The notes under the pieces: model-generated | What the model was told of the DNA's origin: nothing | Database searches by the model: none | Seen by the model: only the letters and a program-made list of their open reading frames with translations | Source: Gelidibacter pelagius | GTDB lineage: Bacteria > Bacteroidota > Bacteroidia > Flavobacteriales > Flavobacteriaceae | Direction of reading: 5' to 3' | Assembly: GCF_017581925.1 (NCBI RefSeq) | Contig: NZ_JAGEVG010000019.1 | Location: forward strand, 25,035-89,034 | Length of the DNA: 64,000 nt | Made by a program: the position numbers and the translations under genes | In this document: in pieces, positions 1 through 7,840 of the stretch | Layout: every line of letters begins with the position of its first letter | Numbering within the stretch: the first letter of the stretch is position 1

Positions 1-625
1 GAATATCGCACGTGTCACCTTCTTCTATATTTCCAATTTGATTTTCCGGAATATCACAGATGAGGAATGCTGTTCCCGCTTTTGCTTTTCGCAAAACATC
101 CGGTGAAAACCCTTCGGAAATTAATTTGGATTCGTGTTCGGTCAAAGCTGCCTTTTCATTGGAAAGTAAACTTTGTTCCATCGTCAAAGCGCTTTCAGCA
201 TCCATCAGATCCTGACCTGTGGCGACGCCGTGGGCACTCAGATCCTTGGTGCGTTCCAATTCCAACTGACGCTGCTTGAGGTTGACGTTGGCAATTTGAT
301 TGATGCTGATCTGTAATTGATTCAGCTGTGTATAATGGCTGGACAGTTCAGGGTTTTCGAACAAAATCAGATTCTGTCTCGCACCTTCGCGTGATGGTAA
401 TACGGTGGCAGCGACGTTTGCCGGTGCGGTAAATTTCGCCGAAAGCGTATCGTTATTGAGATGCTCAGTCTTGAAAAAATCCAAGTGTGCAGTTTCTGGA
501 AACTGAATGGTTGTCCCGCCATTGGTGATAATGGGGGAGGCTCTATGGGTCTGTTCTGTTTTGGTTTCACTGCCACAAGATGACAACAGGAGTAAAACAA
601 AAGCTGTGAAAATTGCGTGTTTCAT
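1..625 (-). CDS. RND efflux periplasmic adaptor lipoprotein (CusB/MFP type), C-terminus outside window
   Basis: An open frame runs from an ATG at 625 to the left edge, giving the first 208 residues. Residues 1-17 form a lipoprotein signal with lipobox LSSC (Cys17). The rest fits a membrane-fusion adaptor that links an inner-membrane RND pump to a TolC channel: an early beta segment, then a heptad-rich helical hairpin at about residues 95-165, then the start of the lipoyl/barrel part (AFLICDIPENQIG). The start overlaps the upstream TolC-like gene in a TAATG junction, so the two are co-transcribed. The pump itself should lie to the left of the window. Nearby sensor genes suggest a metal substrate, but this is inference. 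Confidence 0.85.
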   Translation of the reverse strand, partial: MKHAIFTAFVLLLLSSCGSETKTEQTHRASPIITNGGTTIQFPETAHLDFFKTEHLNNDTLSAKFTAPANVAATVLPSREGARQNLILFENPELSSHYTQLNQLQISINQIANVNLKQRQLELERTKDLSAHGVATGQDLMDAESALTMEQSLLSNEKAALTEHESKLISEGFSPDVLRKAKAGTAFLICDIPENQIGNIEEGDTCDI

Positions 626-1884
626 TATTGGGCTAATTGATTGATTAAACCTGCTACGTACAGCAGTTGTATATGACTTTGACGGTATTGCTCTAAAACG
701 TCGTTGTATTCTTCCTGGGTTTCCAGCCAACTACTTTGGGCTTCCAAGAAATCGATGATGCTGGTGCCACCTCTGAGATAGGCATACTTAATGTTATCTA
801 AAATGGTTTGGGATTGTTCCAAAACCGATTGATAATTTTCTATATTTTGTAACTGAACTTGATGACTTTCATAAGCCGTGGTGATTTCAGTTTCAAGCTG
901 TGCCTGCAAAGTGTGAAGTTGCTGCTCAGCCTGGTCTCTTTGGATGAGGGATTTTTTGATTTCACCTTGATTCCGATCAAAAAATGGCAAATCTATGGAC
1001 GCGACGAATCCAACATGAGGAATTTTGTGCTGTACGTTGTAAATTACGCCTATTTCAGGTTGCGGATAAGCCATGCTTTTTTGCAGATGGATGTTACTTT
1101 CAGAAACGTCAACCATGGATTTTGCGGATTGTATGGCACTTCGAAATGCTAAAGATTGTTCTTGCAATTCATTTAAAGAAGTCAGACCGTAGCTTCCAAG
1201 ATCTTCTGAAGTATCAATTTGAATAGTATCTTGAATCCCCATTAGAAACTGAAGTTCCTTTTTTCTGTTTGCTAATTCTTGACGCTCTGTTGTGTATTGC
1301 AACGCATATTGTTTGGCTAATAGTTCCGTTCGGAATACATCGGTTTGGGTGATGACTTGATTTCTGTATCGATGTTGATTGGTGATCACTAAACTGTCAA
1401 TATTATCTTTTGCAGATTTAATGAGTTCCAATTGCTTTTGGGCGGTCCAGACTTCGTTCCATTTTTCGGCGACCTCAAAAAGAATATCACTTTCTATTTC
1501 CGTGTATTCTTTTTGAGATAATTGGGCACTTTTTTGAGCGACATCAATTTTATTTTTGCGCTGCCCCATAATTTGGAAGGTTTTCGACAACTGCCAAAGC
1601 ACTTCGCGATTTTCAGGATTTCCCCAATTCGTGCTATTCTCAAAATCTGATGAATTGGCGATTTGAATGGTTTCATTACTCAACACCAAATTCGGGCGCA
1701 ATTCAGCACTAAGGATATCGCTTTCGGCAATGGCAATATTATAATGCTCCGACTTTAAAACCGGATTATTGCGTTTTGCCGTTTTCAAAACTTGTTCTAA
1801 AGTGAACGGTGTTTGCGCATTTACAGGCTGTAATAATCCGACAGCGAGAGCTAAATAGAGAAATGTTTTAAAAATGAACTTCAT
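625..1884 (-). CDS. TolC family outer-membrane efflux channel
   Basis: This 419-residue protein has a Sec signal peptide (residues 1-24, cleavage after VNA) and two repeats of long amphipathic helices, as in the TolC/CusC outer-membrane factor family. The helices are rich in Q, E, K and A. Length matches CusC-like channels of Bacteroidota. It forms the outer-membrane exit duct of a tripartite pump with the adjacent adaptor, whose ATG overlaps this stop codon. It is the first gene of the operon seen here. Substrate cannot be read from the sequence; heavy metals are likely because a CusRS-like pair lies nearby. Confidence 0.88.
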   Translation of the reverse strand: MKFIFKTFLYLALAVGLLQPVNAQTPFTLEQVLKTAKRNNPVLKSEHYNIAIAESDILSAELRPNLVLSNETIQIANSSDFENSTNWGNPENREVLWQLSKTFQIMGQRKNKIDVAQKSAQLSQKEYTEIESDILFEVAEKWNEVWTAQKQLELIKSAKDNIDSLVITNQHRYRNQVITQTDVFRTELLAKQYALQYTTERQELANRKKELQFLMGIQDTIQIDTSEDLGSYGLTSLNELQEQSLAFRSAIQSAKSMVDVSESNIHLQKSMAYPQPEIGVIYNVQHKIPHVGFVASIDLPFFDRNQGEIKKSLIQRDQAEQQLHTLQAQLETEITTAYESHQVQLQNIENYQSVLEQSQTILDNIKYAYLRGGTSIIDFLEAQSSWLETQEEYNDVLEQYRQSHIQLLYVAGLINQLAQ

Positions 1885-2018
1885 GTCAGCTTTTTAATGA
1901 ATTGTTCTGCGGTTTGCATAGAATTACAAAGATTGACCTACTTTATCTATTTGTCAGTTAGAGAAGTCATAGAAAAATATTAGAATTTCATTAGAAAAAG
2001 GAAAGGTGTCGAGTTAAA

Positions 2019-2053
2019 AGCGTCATTGCGAGGAGGCACGACGAAGCAATCTG
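2019..2053. repeat. REP-like palindromic intergenic element
   Basis: The sequence cgtcattgcgagg...gaagcaatct has complementary ends ATTGC and GCAAT. Elements of this wording are common between genes in Bacteroidota. The 9-mer TCATTGCGA inside it (2023-2031) recurs at 2846-2854, just past the HigBA genes, so the two copies flank the module. Confidence 0.55.
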
Positions 2054-2137
2054 TAAGTTGCAATATCGAATTTTCGTATATTGATTTTACAATTTACGGT
2101 TAGTTTTATTAGTTATCCATAATGCTAAAAACTCATT

Positions 2138-2174
2138 AAAAGTTATCGTTTTGGTAACTTTTTTTGTATGTTTG
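2138..2174 (+). promoter_or_regulatory. HigBA promoter with inverted-repeat operator candidate
   Basis: An 8-bp perfect inverted repeat, AAAAGTTA (2138-2145) and TAACTTTT (2155-2162) with a 9-base spacer, lies directly before a Bacteroidota -7 element TATGTTTG (2167-2174). The toxin starts 17 bases later. The layout fits autorepression by the HTH antitoxin, alone or with the toxin. That role is inferred. Confidence 0.5.
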
Positions 2175-2190
2175 CTACAAATAGCTTGAT

Positions 2191-2484
2191 GTGAAAATTT
2201 TTTCAAGAGGAACATTACGAGATTTTTGGGAAAAACATGGCAATTGCGAATTGCAATTGAAGACGTGGTATCGTGAAATCGAAAAATCAAATTGGTCATC
2301 CATTAATGACCTTAAATCGAATTATCCGAACGCAAGTATTTTGAAAGATAATCGAATTGTATTTAACATTAAAGGCAACGATTATCGACTGATTGTTAAA
2401 TTCAATTTTGAGTATCAACTTGCGTGGATCCGTTTTATCGGAACGCACGCTGAATACGATAAAATTAACGCAAACGAAATTTAG
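2191..2484 (+). CDS. higB: HigB family type II toxin (mRNA interferase)
   Basis: This 97-residue basic protein matches the HigB_toxin family: W/Y-rich N-terminus (TWYREI), a central FNIKGNDYRLIVK strand pair, and the closing RFIGTHAEYDK motif typical of RelE-fold mRNA interferases. HigB toxins cut translated mRNA on the ribosome. The start is GTG at 2191; the ATG two bases earlier runs straight into a stop. The antitoxin gene begins 1 base after this stop, in the toxin-first order usual for HigBA. The pair sits on the opposite strand from its efflux and sensor neighbours, which suggests later insertion. Confidence 0.88.
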   Translation: MKIFSRGTLRDFWEKHGNCELQLKTWYREIEKSNWSSINDLKSNYPNASILKDNRIVFNIKGNDYRLIVKFNFEYQLAWIRFIGTHAEYDKINANEI

Positions 2485-2485
2485 G

Positions 2486-2842
2486 ATGAAAATAAAACCG
2501 ATTAGAAACGAAAAGGATTACCAAAATGCACTTGAGCGTTTGGAAGTCATCTTTGATGCAAAAAAAGGAACTGACAATGGAGACGAATTGGAAATCCTTG
2601 CCATCCTAATTGATAACTACGAAAATGAGAATTTTCCAATTGGAATGCCAGATCCTATTTCAGCCATTTCTTTTAGAATGGAGCAAATGGGCTTGAAACA
2701 AAAAGATTTAGTTGATATGATTGGGTTTAAAAGTCGAGTGAGCGAAATAATGAATAGAAAACGTAAATTGACTTTAGAAATGATTAGAAAATTGAACACC
2801 AATTTGAATATTCCGACAGAGGTATTAATACAAGATTATTAA
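2486..2842 (+). CDS. higA: HigA-type HTH antitoxin
   Basis: This 118-residue protein has an acidic N-terminal half and a C-terminal helix-turn-helix at about residues 68-105 (MGLKQKDLVDMIGF, then SRVSEIMNRKRKLT), which is the HigA/COG5499 layout. It should neutralise HigB and bind the operator at 2138-2162. The ATG at 2486, 1 base after the toxin stop, is preferred to a longer reading from 2393, because the extra 31 residues would overlap the toxin gene and look unlike the family. Confidence 0.85.
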   Translation: MKIKPIRNEKDYQNALERLEVIFDAKKGTDNGDELEILAILIDNYENENFPIGMPDPISAISFRMEQMGLKQKDLVDMIGFKSRVSEIMNRKRKLTLEMIRKLNTNLNIPTEVLIQDY

Positions 2843-3166
2843 ACATCATTGCGAAAAGTTCAATGGGCAAAAAAGTACGATCTCTTTGTTTAAGTTGATT
2901 TTTAGACACGGATTACACGAATTACACAAATCCGCTCATTATTAAATGAATATACTTTTTAACCTGATTCTTAATGACACGAATTATAACAGACTTGTAG
3001 TCCGTATCGGGAGGACGGAGATAGTACTTTAGTCTGTAGTGGTCTTGCTTTTGAATGCTATTGAAACATACCGATTCCAGCAGTTTTTGGAATAAAAATG
3101 AAGTGTTCTGAAATCTTCACAATCTAAGTCTTGATTCTTGATTCTAACAGCGAAGCGGTCTTAATT
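2843..3166. other. Intergenic region with degenerate repeat
   Basis: No gene or RNA is seen. It starts with a second TCATTGCGA (2846-2854) and holds a decayed repeat near 2907-2935 (cacggattacacgaatt), a wording common in flavobacterial intergenic DNA. Confidence 0.4.
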
Positions 3167-4531
3167 CTAATTTGGAAAACTAACATAGAAATCCGTCCCT
3201 TCACCTAACTTAGAAGTCACTGAAATTGTCCCTTTATGCAGCAGGATTATTTTCTGGGTCAATGGTAACCCAATCCCGTTTCCATCGGCAAATTTCTGAT
3301 TGTCGCCTCGATAGAATGGTTTGAAGATGTTTTTCAGATCAATTTCTGAAATCCCAATCCCATGATCTGAAAATTGCAGTTGGATGTTGTGGTCTTTAAA
3401 AAGAATGGATGCTTTTGAATGATGATCTTTCGAGAATTTACAGCCATTTTCAAAGAGATTTGCAAAAGCGACTTTTAAAAGATATTCATTCCCGTTGATG
3501 GAGATTTGCGCATCGTTTTCAAAATCGTTTTCAAAGTGAATGTCTATTTTATAATTTGGATTGGCTTGTTGCACTTGCTGTCTGGCATCCAATAAGACTT
3601 CGTCAATGCGTACAGATTTAAAAGATATTTCAGAAGGATCGTAACTCGCTTTTGCCATATCCAAAAGACTGTTGGAAAGCCGAACAATTTTTTTGGCATC
3701 TTTTAAACTGTTTTGGATGGCGAGTTTGTAATCTTCACTTTGCCGCTCTTTTCCAAGCGATAATTCCAACTCCGTAATGATTGCCGCTAAAGGCGTTCGG
3801 AGTTCATGTGAAATGTTCGAAACAAAATGTTTCTGGGCATCAAAGGATTGTTCCAGCCGATCCAACATCGCATTAAAAGTTTGTGCGAGTTCGGATAATT
3901 CATCTTTATTGTCCTTGGAAGGCAATCGTAAATCCAGATTTGTTGCGGTGATGTCCTGTGCTTTTTCGGTCATCTTACTAATCGGCTCAAACGCTTTTTT
4001 TGAAAAGAAAACCCCAGCGATATAAATAAATACAATGGAAATAACGAAAACAAAAATACTTGTTTTAAGCAAGCTGTTCAATTTGTTATAGCCGTATTGG
4101 TCATACGATGTAGCGGTAATGATATAGGTTTGGTCTTCAAACTCAAATCGCATTCCCACCACTTGCCAACCTTCTTGGTAGAATTTAATTTCGCCTTTTT
4201 TGTAGATGTCGTCAATCATCGGTTTGGTTTCTTTGACAAAGTCGATATCCACCGCATCATGGTACAACAAATTGAAATCCTGATCGTAGATAGCAACTTC
4301 AACTTCGTTTAAGATTTGCCGGTTGCTACGGTAGATATCCTGTAGGGTCTGTGGATTAACTTTTGCATTAAAAAACAAATTGGCTTTCGTGACTGCTTCT
4401 TTTTTAAGTAGTGTATAAAATTCACGTTCGCGACTTTCCTGAGTGGAATAATAAATGACAGCCGCAAACGCCAATAGAATGGTGGCAGTGATTACTGTAA
4501 ATAATAAGGCGAGTCGTGTTCTGGTTTTCAA
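3167..4531 (-). CDS. Sensor histidine kinase, CusS-like
   Basis: A 454-residue membrane kinase. Two transmembrane helices (about 7-27 and 158-178) enclose a periplasmic sensor of about 130 residues. A HAMP linker follows, then HisKA with SHELRTP (phosphoacceptor His242), the N-box (LFENGCKFS), G1 (DHGIGI) and G2 (GNGIGLPL). All catalytic boxes are intact. It lies 98 bases downstream of an OmpR-type regulator and should phosphorylate it. Nearness to RND efflux genes suggests metal sensing. No cluster of Met, His or Cys in the sensor region identifies the ligand. Confidence 0.9.
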   Translation of the reverse strand: MKTRTRLALLFTVITATILLAFAAVIYYSTQESREREFYTLLKKEAVTKANLFFNAKVNPQTLQDIYRSNRQILNEVEVAIYDQDFNLLYHDAVDIDFVKETKPMIDDIYKKGEIKFYQEGWQVVGMRFEFEDQTYIITATSYDQYGYNKLNSLLKTSIFVFVISIVFIYIAGVFFSKKAFEPISKMTEKAQDITATNLDLRLPSKDNKDELSELAQTFNAMLDRLEQSFDAQKHFVSNISHELRTPLAAIITELELSLGKERQSEDYKLAIQNSLKDAKKIVRLSNSLLDMAKASYDPSEISFKSVRIDEVLLDARQQVQQANPNYKIDIHFENDFENDAQISINGNEYLLKVAFANLFENGCKFSKDHHSKASILFKDHNIQLQFSDHGIGISEIDLKNIFKPFYRGDNQKFADGNGIGLPLTQKIILLHKGTISVTSKLGEGTDFYVSFPN

Positions 4532-4629
4532 AATATTGATTAAAAATTTAAGACACTAATTTCACTAATTGTCACGAATCTATTCGCTTCTTTAATATGA
4601 AATACTATTCATTTCACGAATAATACCGA

Positions 4630-5316
4630 CTATACATCTTCCCGTTTCAATACGAAACCCATTCCGGGTTTGGTGTGGATGAGTTTGTGTTCAAATTCTC
4701 GGTCTATTTTCCTGCGTAAATAATTGATATAGACATCGATAAAATTCGTGCCGGTATCAAAATGCGTATCCCAGACTTTTTCGGCAATTTCTATACGTGA
4801 TAGCACACGCTCCGGATTTTGAAGCATATATTCCAACAGCTTGAATTCTTTCGGCGTTAAACTGATATCCTGGTCGTTACGCTTGACCATTTTTGTATGC
4901 AGATTCATTTCAAGATCGGCATAATTGAGAATGGTGATGGAATTGTTATTGCTGTTAGTCCGTCTGTTGAGCAACGCTCGGATTCGTGCTACAAGTTCGC
5001 GCATTTCAAAGGGTTTGACCAGATAATCATCTGCACCGGCATCAAAACCATCTACTTTATCATCGGTGGTGCCCAACGCGGTCAACATGATGATGGGCAT
5101 ATTCGGTTTGGATTGTCTAATAAATTTACACAAATCGATACCATCCATTTTTGGTAGGATAATATCCGTGATGATGAGGTCGTAATCATTTTGTAATGCC
5201 AATTTTTTACCTGAAACGCCATCATACGCCAAGGTTGGTATAAAGCCGTGTTCTTCCAGACCTCTTTGCAAAAGCTCGGCAACACGTAAATCGTCTTCAA
5301 TAATTAAAATCCTCAT
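4630..5316 (-). CDS. Response regulator, OmpR/CusR type
   Basis: This 228-residue protein has a receiver domain (acidic pocket EDD at 7-9, phosphoacceptor Asp51 in TDIILPKMDG, Lys101 in LVKPF) and a C-terminal winged-helix DNA-binding domain with LTPKEFKLLEYM. It is the first gene of the two-component operon and is expected to control the nearby efflux genes. The ATG at 5316 gives the canonical MRILIIEDD start. A -7 element ends only 5 bases before it, so the message may be leaderless. Confidence 0.92.
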   Translation of the reverse strand: MRILIIEDDLRVAELLQRGLEEHGFIPTLAYDGVSGKKLALQNDYDLIITDIILPKMDGIDLCKFIRQSKPNMPIIMLTALGTTDDKVDGFDAGADDYLVKPFEMRELVARIRALLNRRTNSNNNSITILNYADLEMNLHTKMVKRNDQDISLTPKEFKLLEYMLQNPERVLSRIEIAEKVWDTHFDTGTNFIDVYINYLRRKIDREFEHKLIHTKPGMGFVLKREDV

Positions 5317-5321
5317 AGATG

Positions 5322-5329
5322 CAAATTTA
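5322..5329 (-). promoter_or_regulatory. -7 element TAAATTTG of the response-regulator operon
   Basis: Minus-strand TAAATTTG matches the Bacteroidota TAnnTTTG element exactly. No good TTTG is seen at -33. It lies 5 bases from the ATG, which would put the transcript start at or next to the start codon. Confidence 0.45.
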
Positions 5330-5443
5330 CAAATTCATTGACGCTTTAACATGGGAACAAAATAATACTTATTTGATTGTAGTCATAGCATTTGATCGAC
5401 TCAAAAAATCAAAATTCTTTAAAGTGTTTCCTAAAAAGTTAAG

Positions 5444-5451
5444 TAGGTTTG
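5444..5451 (+). promoter_or_regulatory. -7 element TAGGTTTG of the MATE gene
   Basis: TAGGTTTG matches TAnnTTTG exactly. It overlaps a TTG codon at 5449 that could be mistaken for the start of the MATE gene, so it supports initiation at the ATG at 5500. Confidence 0.45.
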
Positions 5452-5499
5452 TTGAGGTTTAAATCGGATGCGATTTTTATTCACAACCATTATCTTTTA

Positions 5500-6825
5500 A
5501 TGAAACAGAACAATTACCTCTATATCATCAAATTGGCAATCCCAATCATCATTGCCAATGCCTCCGTGCCCTTATTGGGGTTGGTAGATACTGCGGCGAT
5601 AGGTCAAACCGCATCCGCTTCCGATTTAGGTGCAATTGCCCTTGCCGCACTGATTTTTAGTTTTGTGTATTGGGGGTTTGGTTTTCTTAGAATGGGAACC
5701 ACTGGGTTTATCGCCCAAGCTTCAGGAGCTGAAGATAATGATGAGCTGCACGCTTTAGTATTCCGATCTGTTTTTCTCGGAGCAGCCATAGGTTTGGTGC
5801 TTGTTGTCTTGCAGAAATTAATTGGAGAGCTGTCGGTTTATTTACTGAGTGCAAGTGATGAAATCAAGGAATTGGTCAAAGATTATTTCTACATCCGAAT
5901 TTGGGGTGCACCTGCAACCTTGATTACATTTTCATTATTGGGAACGCTCATCGGTATGGGGTGGACGAAGCGATTGCTATGGGTACAATTGTTTCTGAAC
6001 GGTTTAAATATTGCGTTTAATGTCACTTTTGTCGTCGGATTTGGAATGGGAGTGAAGGGCATCGCACTCGGAACGGTCTTGGCAGAATGGCTAACTTTGT
6101 TTTTTGCAGGGTATATCTTGTTTAAAAGGCTTGAAATTAACCGACCTTGGGAACGGGTTCGGGAATTGAAAGCGCTCATTTTCGACATGCCTAAGTTAAT
6201 CGCTTTATTTAAGGTGAATTCGGACATTATGATTCGCACTTTGGCATTACTGAGCGGCTTTGCTTGGTTTGCTAATCAAGGCGCAAAGTTTGGAGATCAT
6301 ACGCTTGCTGCCAATCACGTGTTGCTGCAATTTGTGACTTTATCAGCGTTCTTTTTGGATGGCTACGCGCACGTGGTGGAAATGCTGGCGGGAAAAGCTT
6401 TTGGCGCTAAAAACAAATCGCTTTTCATGCTTCAGGTTAAGCAATCAACGGTTTTGGCCGGTGGTACTGCGGTTTTGCTTGCGTTGATAGTATTTGTATC
6501 GAGCGATACCATTATTCCCTTATTGACTAAAGATCTTCAAGTGCAAACCATAGCCTCTAATTATAAGAATTATGCGGTGTTTTATATCTTGTTTTCTTTT
6601 ATAGCGTTCCAGTTGGATGGTGTTTTTATTGGGGTGACCCGAAGTAAGGATATGCGTAATGCAACCCTGTTATCCATGGTCGCATTTATTGGTTTGGGAA
6701 TGATATTGGTGCAGTATTATGGCAATACTGGTTTATGGGTATCGTTTATCTTTTATGTGGTGGTAAGAGGGTTTGCCTTGGGGCTTTATTATCCTGGGAT
6801 TCTTAGGATGTTGGAAGTAAAATAA
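5500..6825 (+). CDS. MATE family efflux transporter, DinF type
   Basis: A 441-residue polytopic protein with about 12 hydrophobic helices in two related halves. The first helix has the MATE signature region (LAIPIIIANASVPLLGLVDTA), followed by a GTTGFIAQASGA segment. MATE proteins exchange cationic drugs or metabolites for H+ or Na+. The in-frame TTG at 5449 is rejected because it lies inside the likely -7 element; from ATG 5500 the protein begins MKQNNYLYI, close to the first helix as usual. It appears monocistronic. Confidence 0.88.
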   Translation: MKQNNYLYIIKLAIPIIIANASVPLLGLVDTAAIGQTASASDLGAIALAALIFSFVYWGFGFLRMGTTGFIAQASGAEDNDELHALVFRSVFLGAAIGLVLVVLQKLIGELSVYLLSASDEIKELVKDYFYIRIWGAPATLITFSLLGTLIGMGWTKRLLWVQLFLNGLNIAFNVTFVVGFGMGVKGIALGTVLAEWLTLFFAGYILFKRLEINRPWERVRELKALIFDMPKLIALFKVNSDIMIRTLALLSGFAWFANQGAKFGDHTLAANHVLLQFVTLSAFFLDGYAHVVEMLAGKAFGAKNKSLFMLQVKQSTVLAGGTAVLLALIVFVSSDTIIPLLTKDLQVQTIASNYKNYAVFYILFSFIAFQLDGVFIGVTRSKDMRNATLLSMVAFIGLGMILVQYYGNTGLWVSFIFYVVVRGFALGLYYPGILRMLEVK

Positions 6826-6859
6826 ATTTATAAACATAGACGCAATGCATTGTTTTTTT

Positions 6860-6889
6860 GGCGGAGACGCAATGCATTGCGTCTCTGCC
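6860..6889. repeat. 30-bp palindrome (GAGACGCAATGCATTGCGTCTC core)
   Basis: The core at 6864-6885 is a perfect 22-bp palindrome and extends to 30 bp with one mismatched pair. A half copy (gacgcaatgcattg) precedes it at 6839-6852. It lies between the MATE stop and the tRNA-Phe terminator. It looks like a dispersed palindromic repeat, not a terminator, as no T-run follows. Confidence 0.6.
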
Positions 6890-6903
6890 ACCATTAAAAA
6901 CCA

Positions 6904-6931
6904 AAAAACCCGAACAAATGTTCGGGTTTTT
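6904..6931 (-). terminator. Strong bidirectional intrinsic terminator (tRNA-Phe / MATE)
   Basis: CCCGAAC (6909-6915), loop aaat, GTTCGGG (6920-6926), flanked by A and T runs on both sides. It lies directly after the 3' end of tRNA-Phe on the minus strand and can also stop MATE transcription. Confidence 0.85.
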
Positions 6932-6933
6932 GA

Positions 6934-7009
6934 TGGTGGTGCCTCCAGGAATCGAACCAGGGACACAAGGATTTTCAGTCCTTTGCTCTACCAACTGAGC
7001 TAAGGCACC
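6934..7009 (-). tRNA. tRNA-Phe (anticodon GAA)
   Basis: The minus strand folds as a full cloverleaf. Acceptor arm GGTGCC pairs with GGCACC, the D-arm reads GCTCAGTTGGTAGAGC, the anticodon loop CTGAAAA has anticodon GAA, and the T-arm carries GGTTCGATTCC. The discriminator is A and the CCA tail is encoded (6934-6936). Mature body 6937-7009. Confidence 0.95.
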
Positions 7010-7029
7010 AGTCGTTTAAAACGAGGTTG

Positions 7030-7060
7030 CAAATATAGAAGCATTTTTATTATTCGCAAA
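7030..7060 (-). promoter_or_regulatory. tRNA-Phe promoter
   Basis: On the minus strand TTTG (7057-7060), exactly 19 bases, then TATATTTG (7030-7037). This is a full match to the Bacteroidota -33/-7 pattern, 20 bases before the tRNA 5' end. Confidence 0.65.
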
Positions 7061-7086
7061 ACTAAAAGATATAAAAATTGCTTTTG

Positions 7087-7094
7087 TAAATTTG
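7087..7094 (+). promoter_or_regulatory. -7 element TAAATTTG of the coaX operon
   Basis: Exact TAnnTTTG match 17 bases before the coaX ATG, divergent from the tRNA-Phe promoter. No clear -33 box is seen. Confidence 0.45.
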
Positions 7095-7111
7095 CAGCTT
7101 ATAATTAAGCT

Positions 7112-7840
7112 ATGAATTTAATTGTTGATGTCGGCAACACGCTTGTCAAATTTGCTGTTTTTCAAGAAGATGAACTTGTGGAGAAAATTATTGTGGAGCT
7201 TTTTGAGTTTGGAAAAACACAAAAAAATATTTCAATAAATCATCCAAAAATCCAGAAATGCATCCTCGCATCGGTGGGAAAATTGTCAAAAGAGATGGTT
7301 TCTGAGCTCGAAAAACAATACAAAGTGCTCATTTTAGATTCTAATTTAAAATTTCCATTTCACAACCGCTATAAAACACCCACTACTTTGGGAGTAGATC
7401 GCATGGCGCTCGTTTCTGCGTCGGTAAATCAATATCCAAATGACAATGTATTGATAATTGATGCGGGTAGTTGTATTACTTACGACTTCATAACGCAACA
7501 AAATGAGTATTTAGGAGGTGCTATTTCTCCAGGAATCCGCTTGCGTTATAAGAGTTTGCATAATTTCACGGCAAATCTCCCGTTATTAGATACTGAAATC
7601 CCAGAAGCCCTCATTGGAGACAGCACTGTAGGTGCAATTCATTCTGGTGTGGTCAATGGAATAATCAAGGAAATTGATGGGGTAATTGATGAATATCTAG
7701 AGAAGTATTCAGATTTAACAGTTATTTTAACAGGAGGTGATGCCAATTTCTTGTCAAAGCAATTAAAAAATAGCATATTTGCCAACTCGAATTTTCTTTT
7801 AGAGGGTTTGAACTTTATTTTAGAATATAATACACACTAA
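7112..7840 (+). CDS. coaX: Type III pantothenate kinase
   Basis: A 242-residue member of the ASKHA-fold type III pantothenate kinases, which phosphorylate pantothenate in the first step of CoA synthesis. Motifs are DVGNT (residues 6-10, ATP-binding), GVDRMA, DAGSCITYDF and the glycine-rich LGGAISPGI. Length is normal. It is the first gene of a run that continues with an outer-membrane protein starting in a TAATG overlap with this stop, the usual flavobacterial arrangement. Confidence 0.93.
   Translation: MNLIVDVGNTLVKFAVFQEDELVEKIIVELFEFGKTQKNISINHPKIQKCILASVGKLSKEMVSELEKQYKVLILDSNLKFPFHNRYKTPTTLGVDRMALVSASVNQYPNDNVLIIDAGSCITYDFITQQNEYLGGAISPGIRLRYKSLHNFTANLPLLDTEIPEALIGDSTVGAIHSGVVNGIIKEIDGVIDEYLEKYSDLTVILTGGDANFLSKQLKNSIFANSNFLLEGLNFILEYNTH

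Larger units (their letters stand above)
1885..2190. other. Intergenic region between efflux operon and HigBA module
   Basis: No gene is seen. It holds the promoter area of the TolC-like gene, a REP-like element at 2019-2053 (starting cgtcattgcgagg, with arms ATTGC and GCAAT), and the HigBA promoter with its inverted repeat at 2138-2174. Confidence 0.6.

Noticed and set aside
367..600. 77-codon minus-strand frame near the left edge
   Set aside because: It lies in another frame of the truncated adaptor gene (1-625), which has a lipoprotein signal and clear family features.
2393..2485. Longer antitoxin start at 2393
   Set aside because: It would overlap the toxin gene by over 90 bases; ATG 2486 is 1 base after the toxin stop, the usual HigBA layout.
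5449..5499. Longer MATE start at TTG 5449
   Set aside because: The TTG lies inside a TAGGTTTG promoter element and would add 17 residues before the normal family start.
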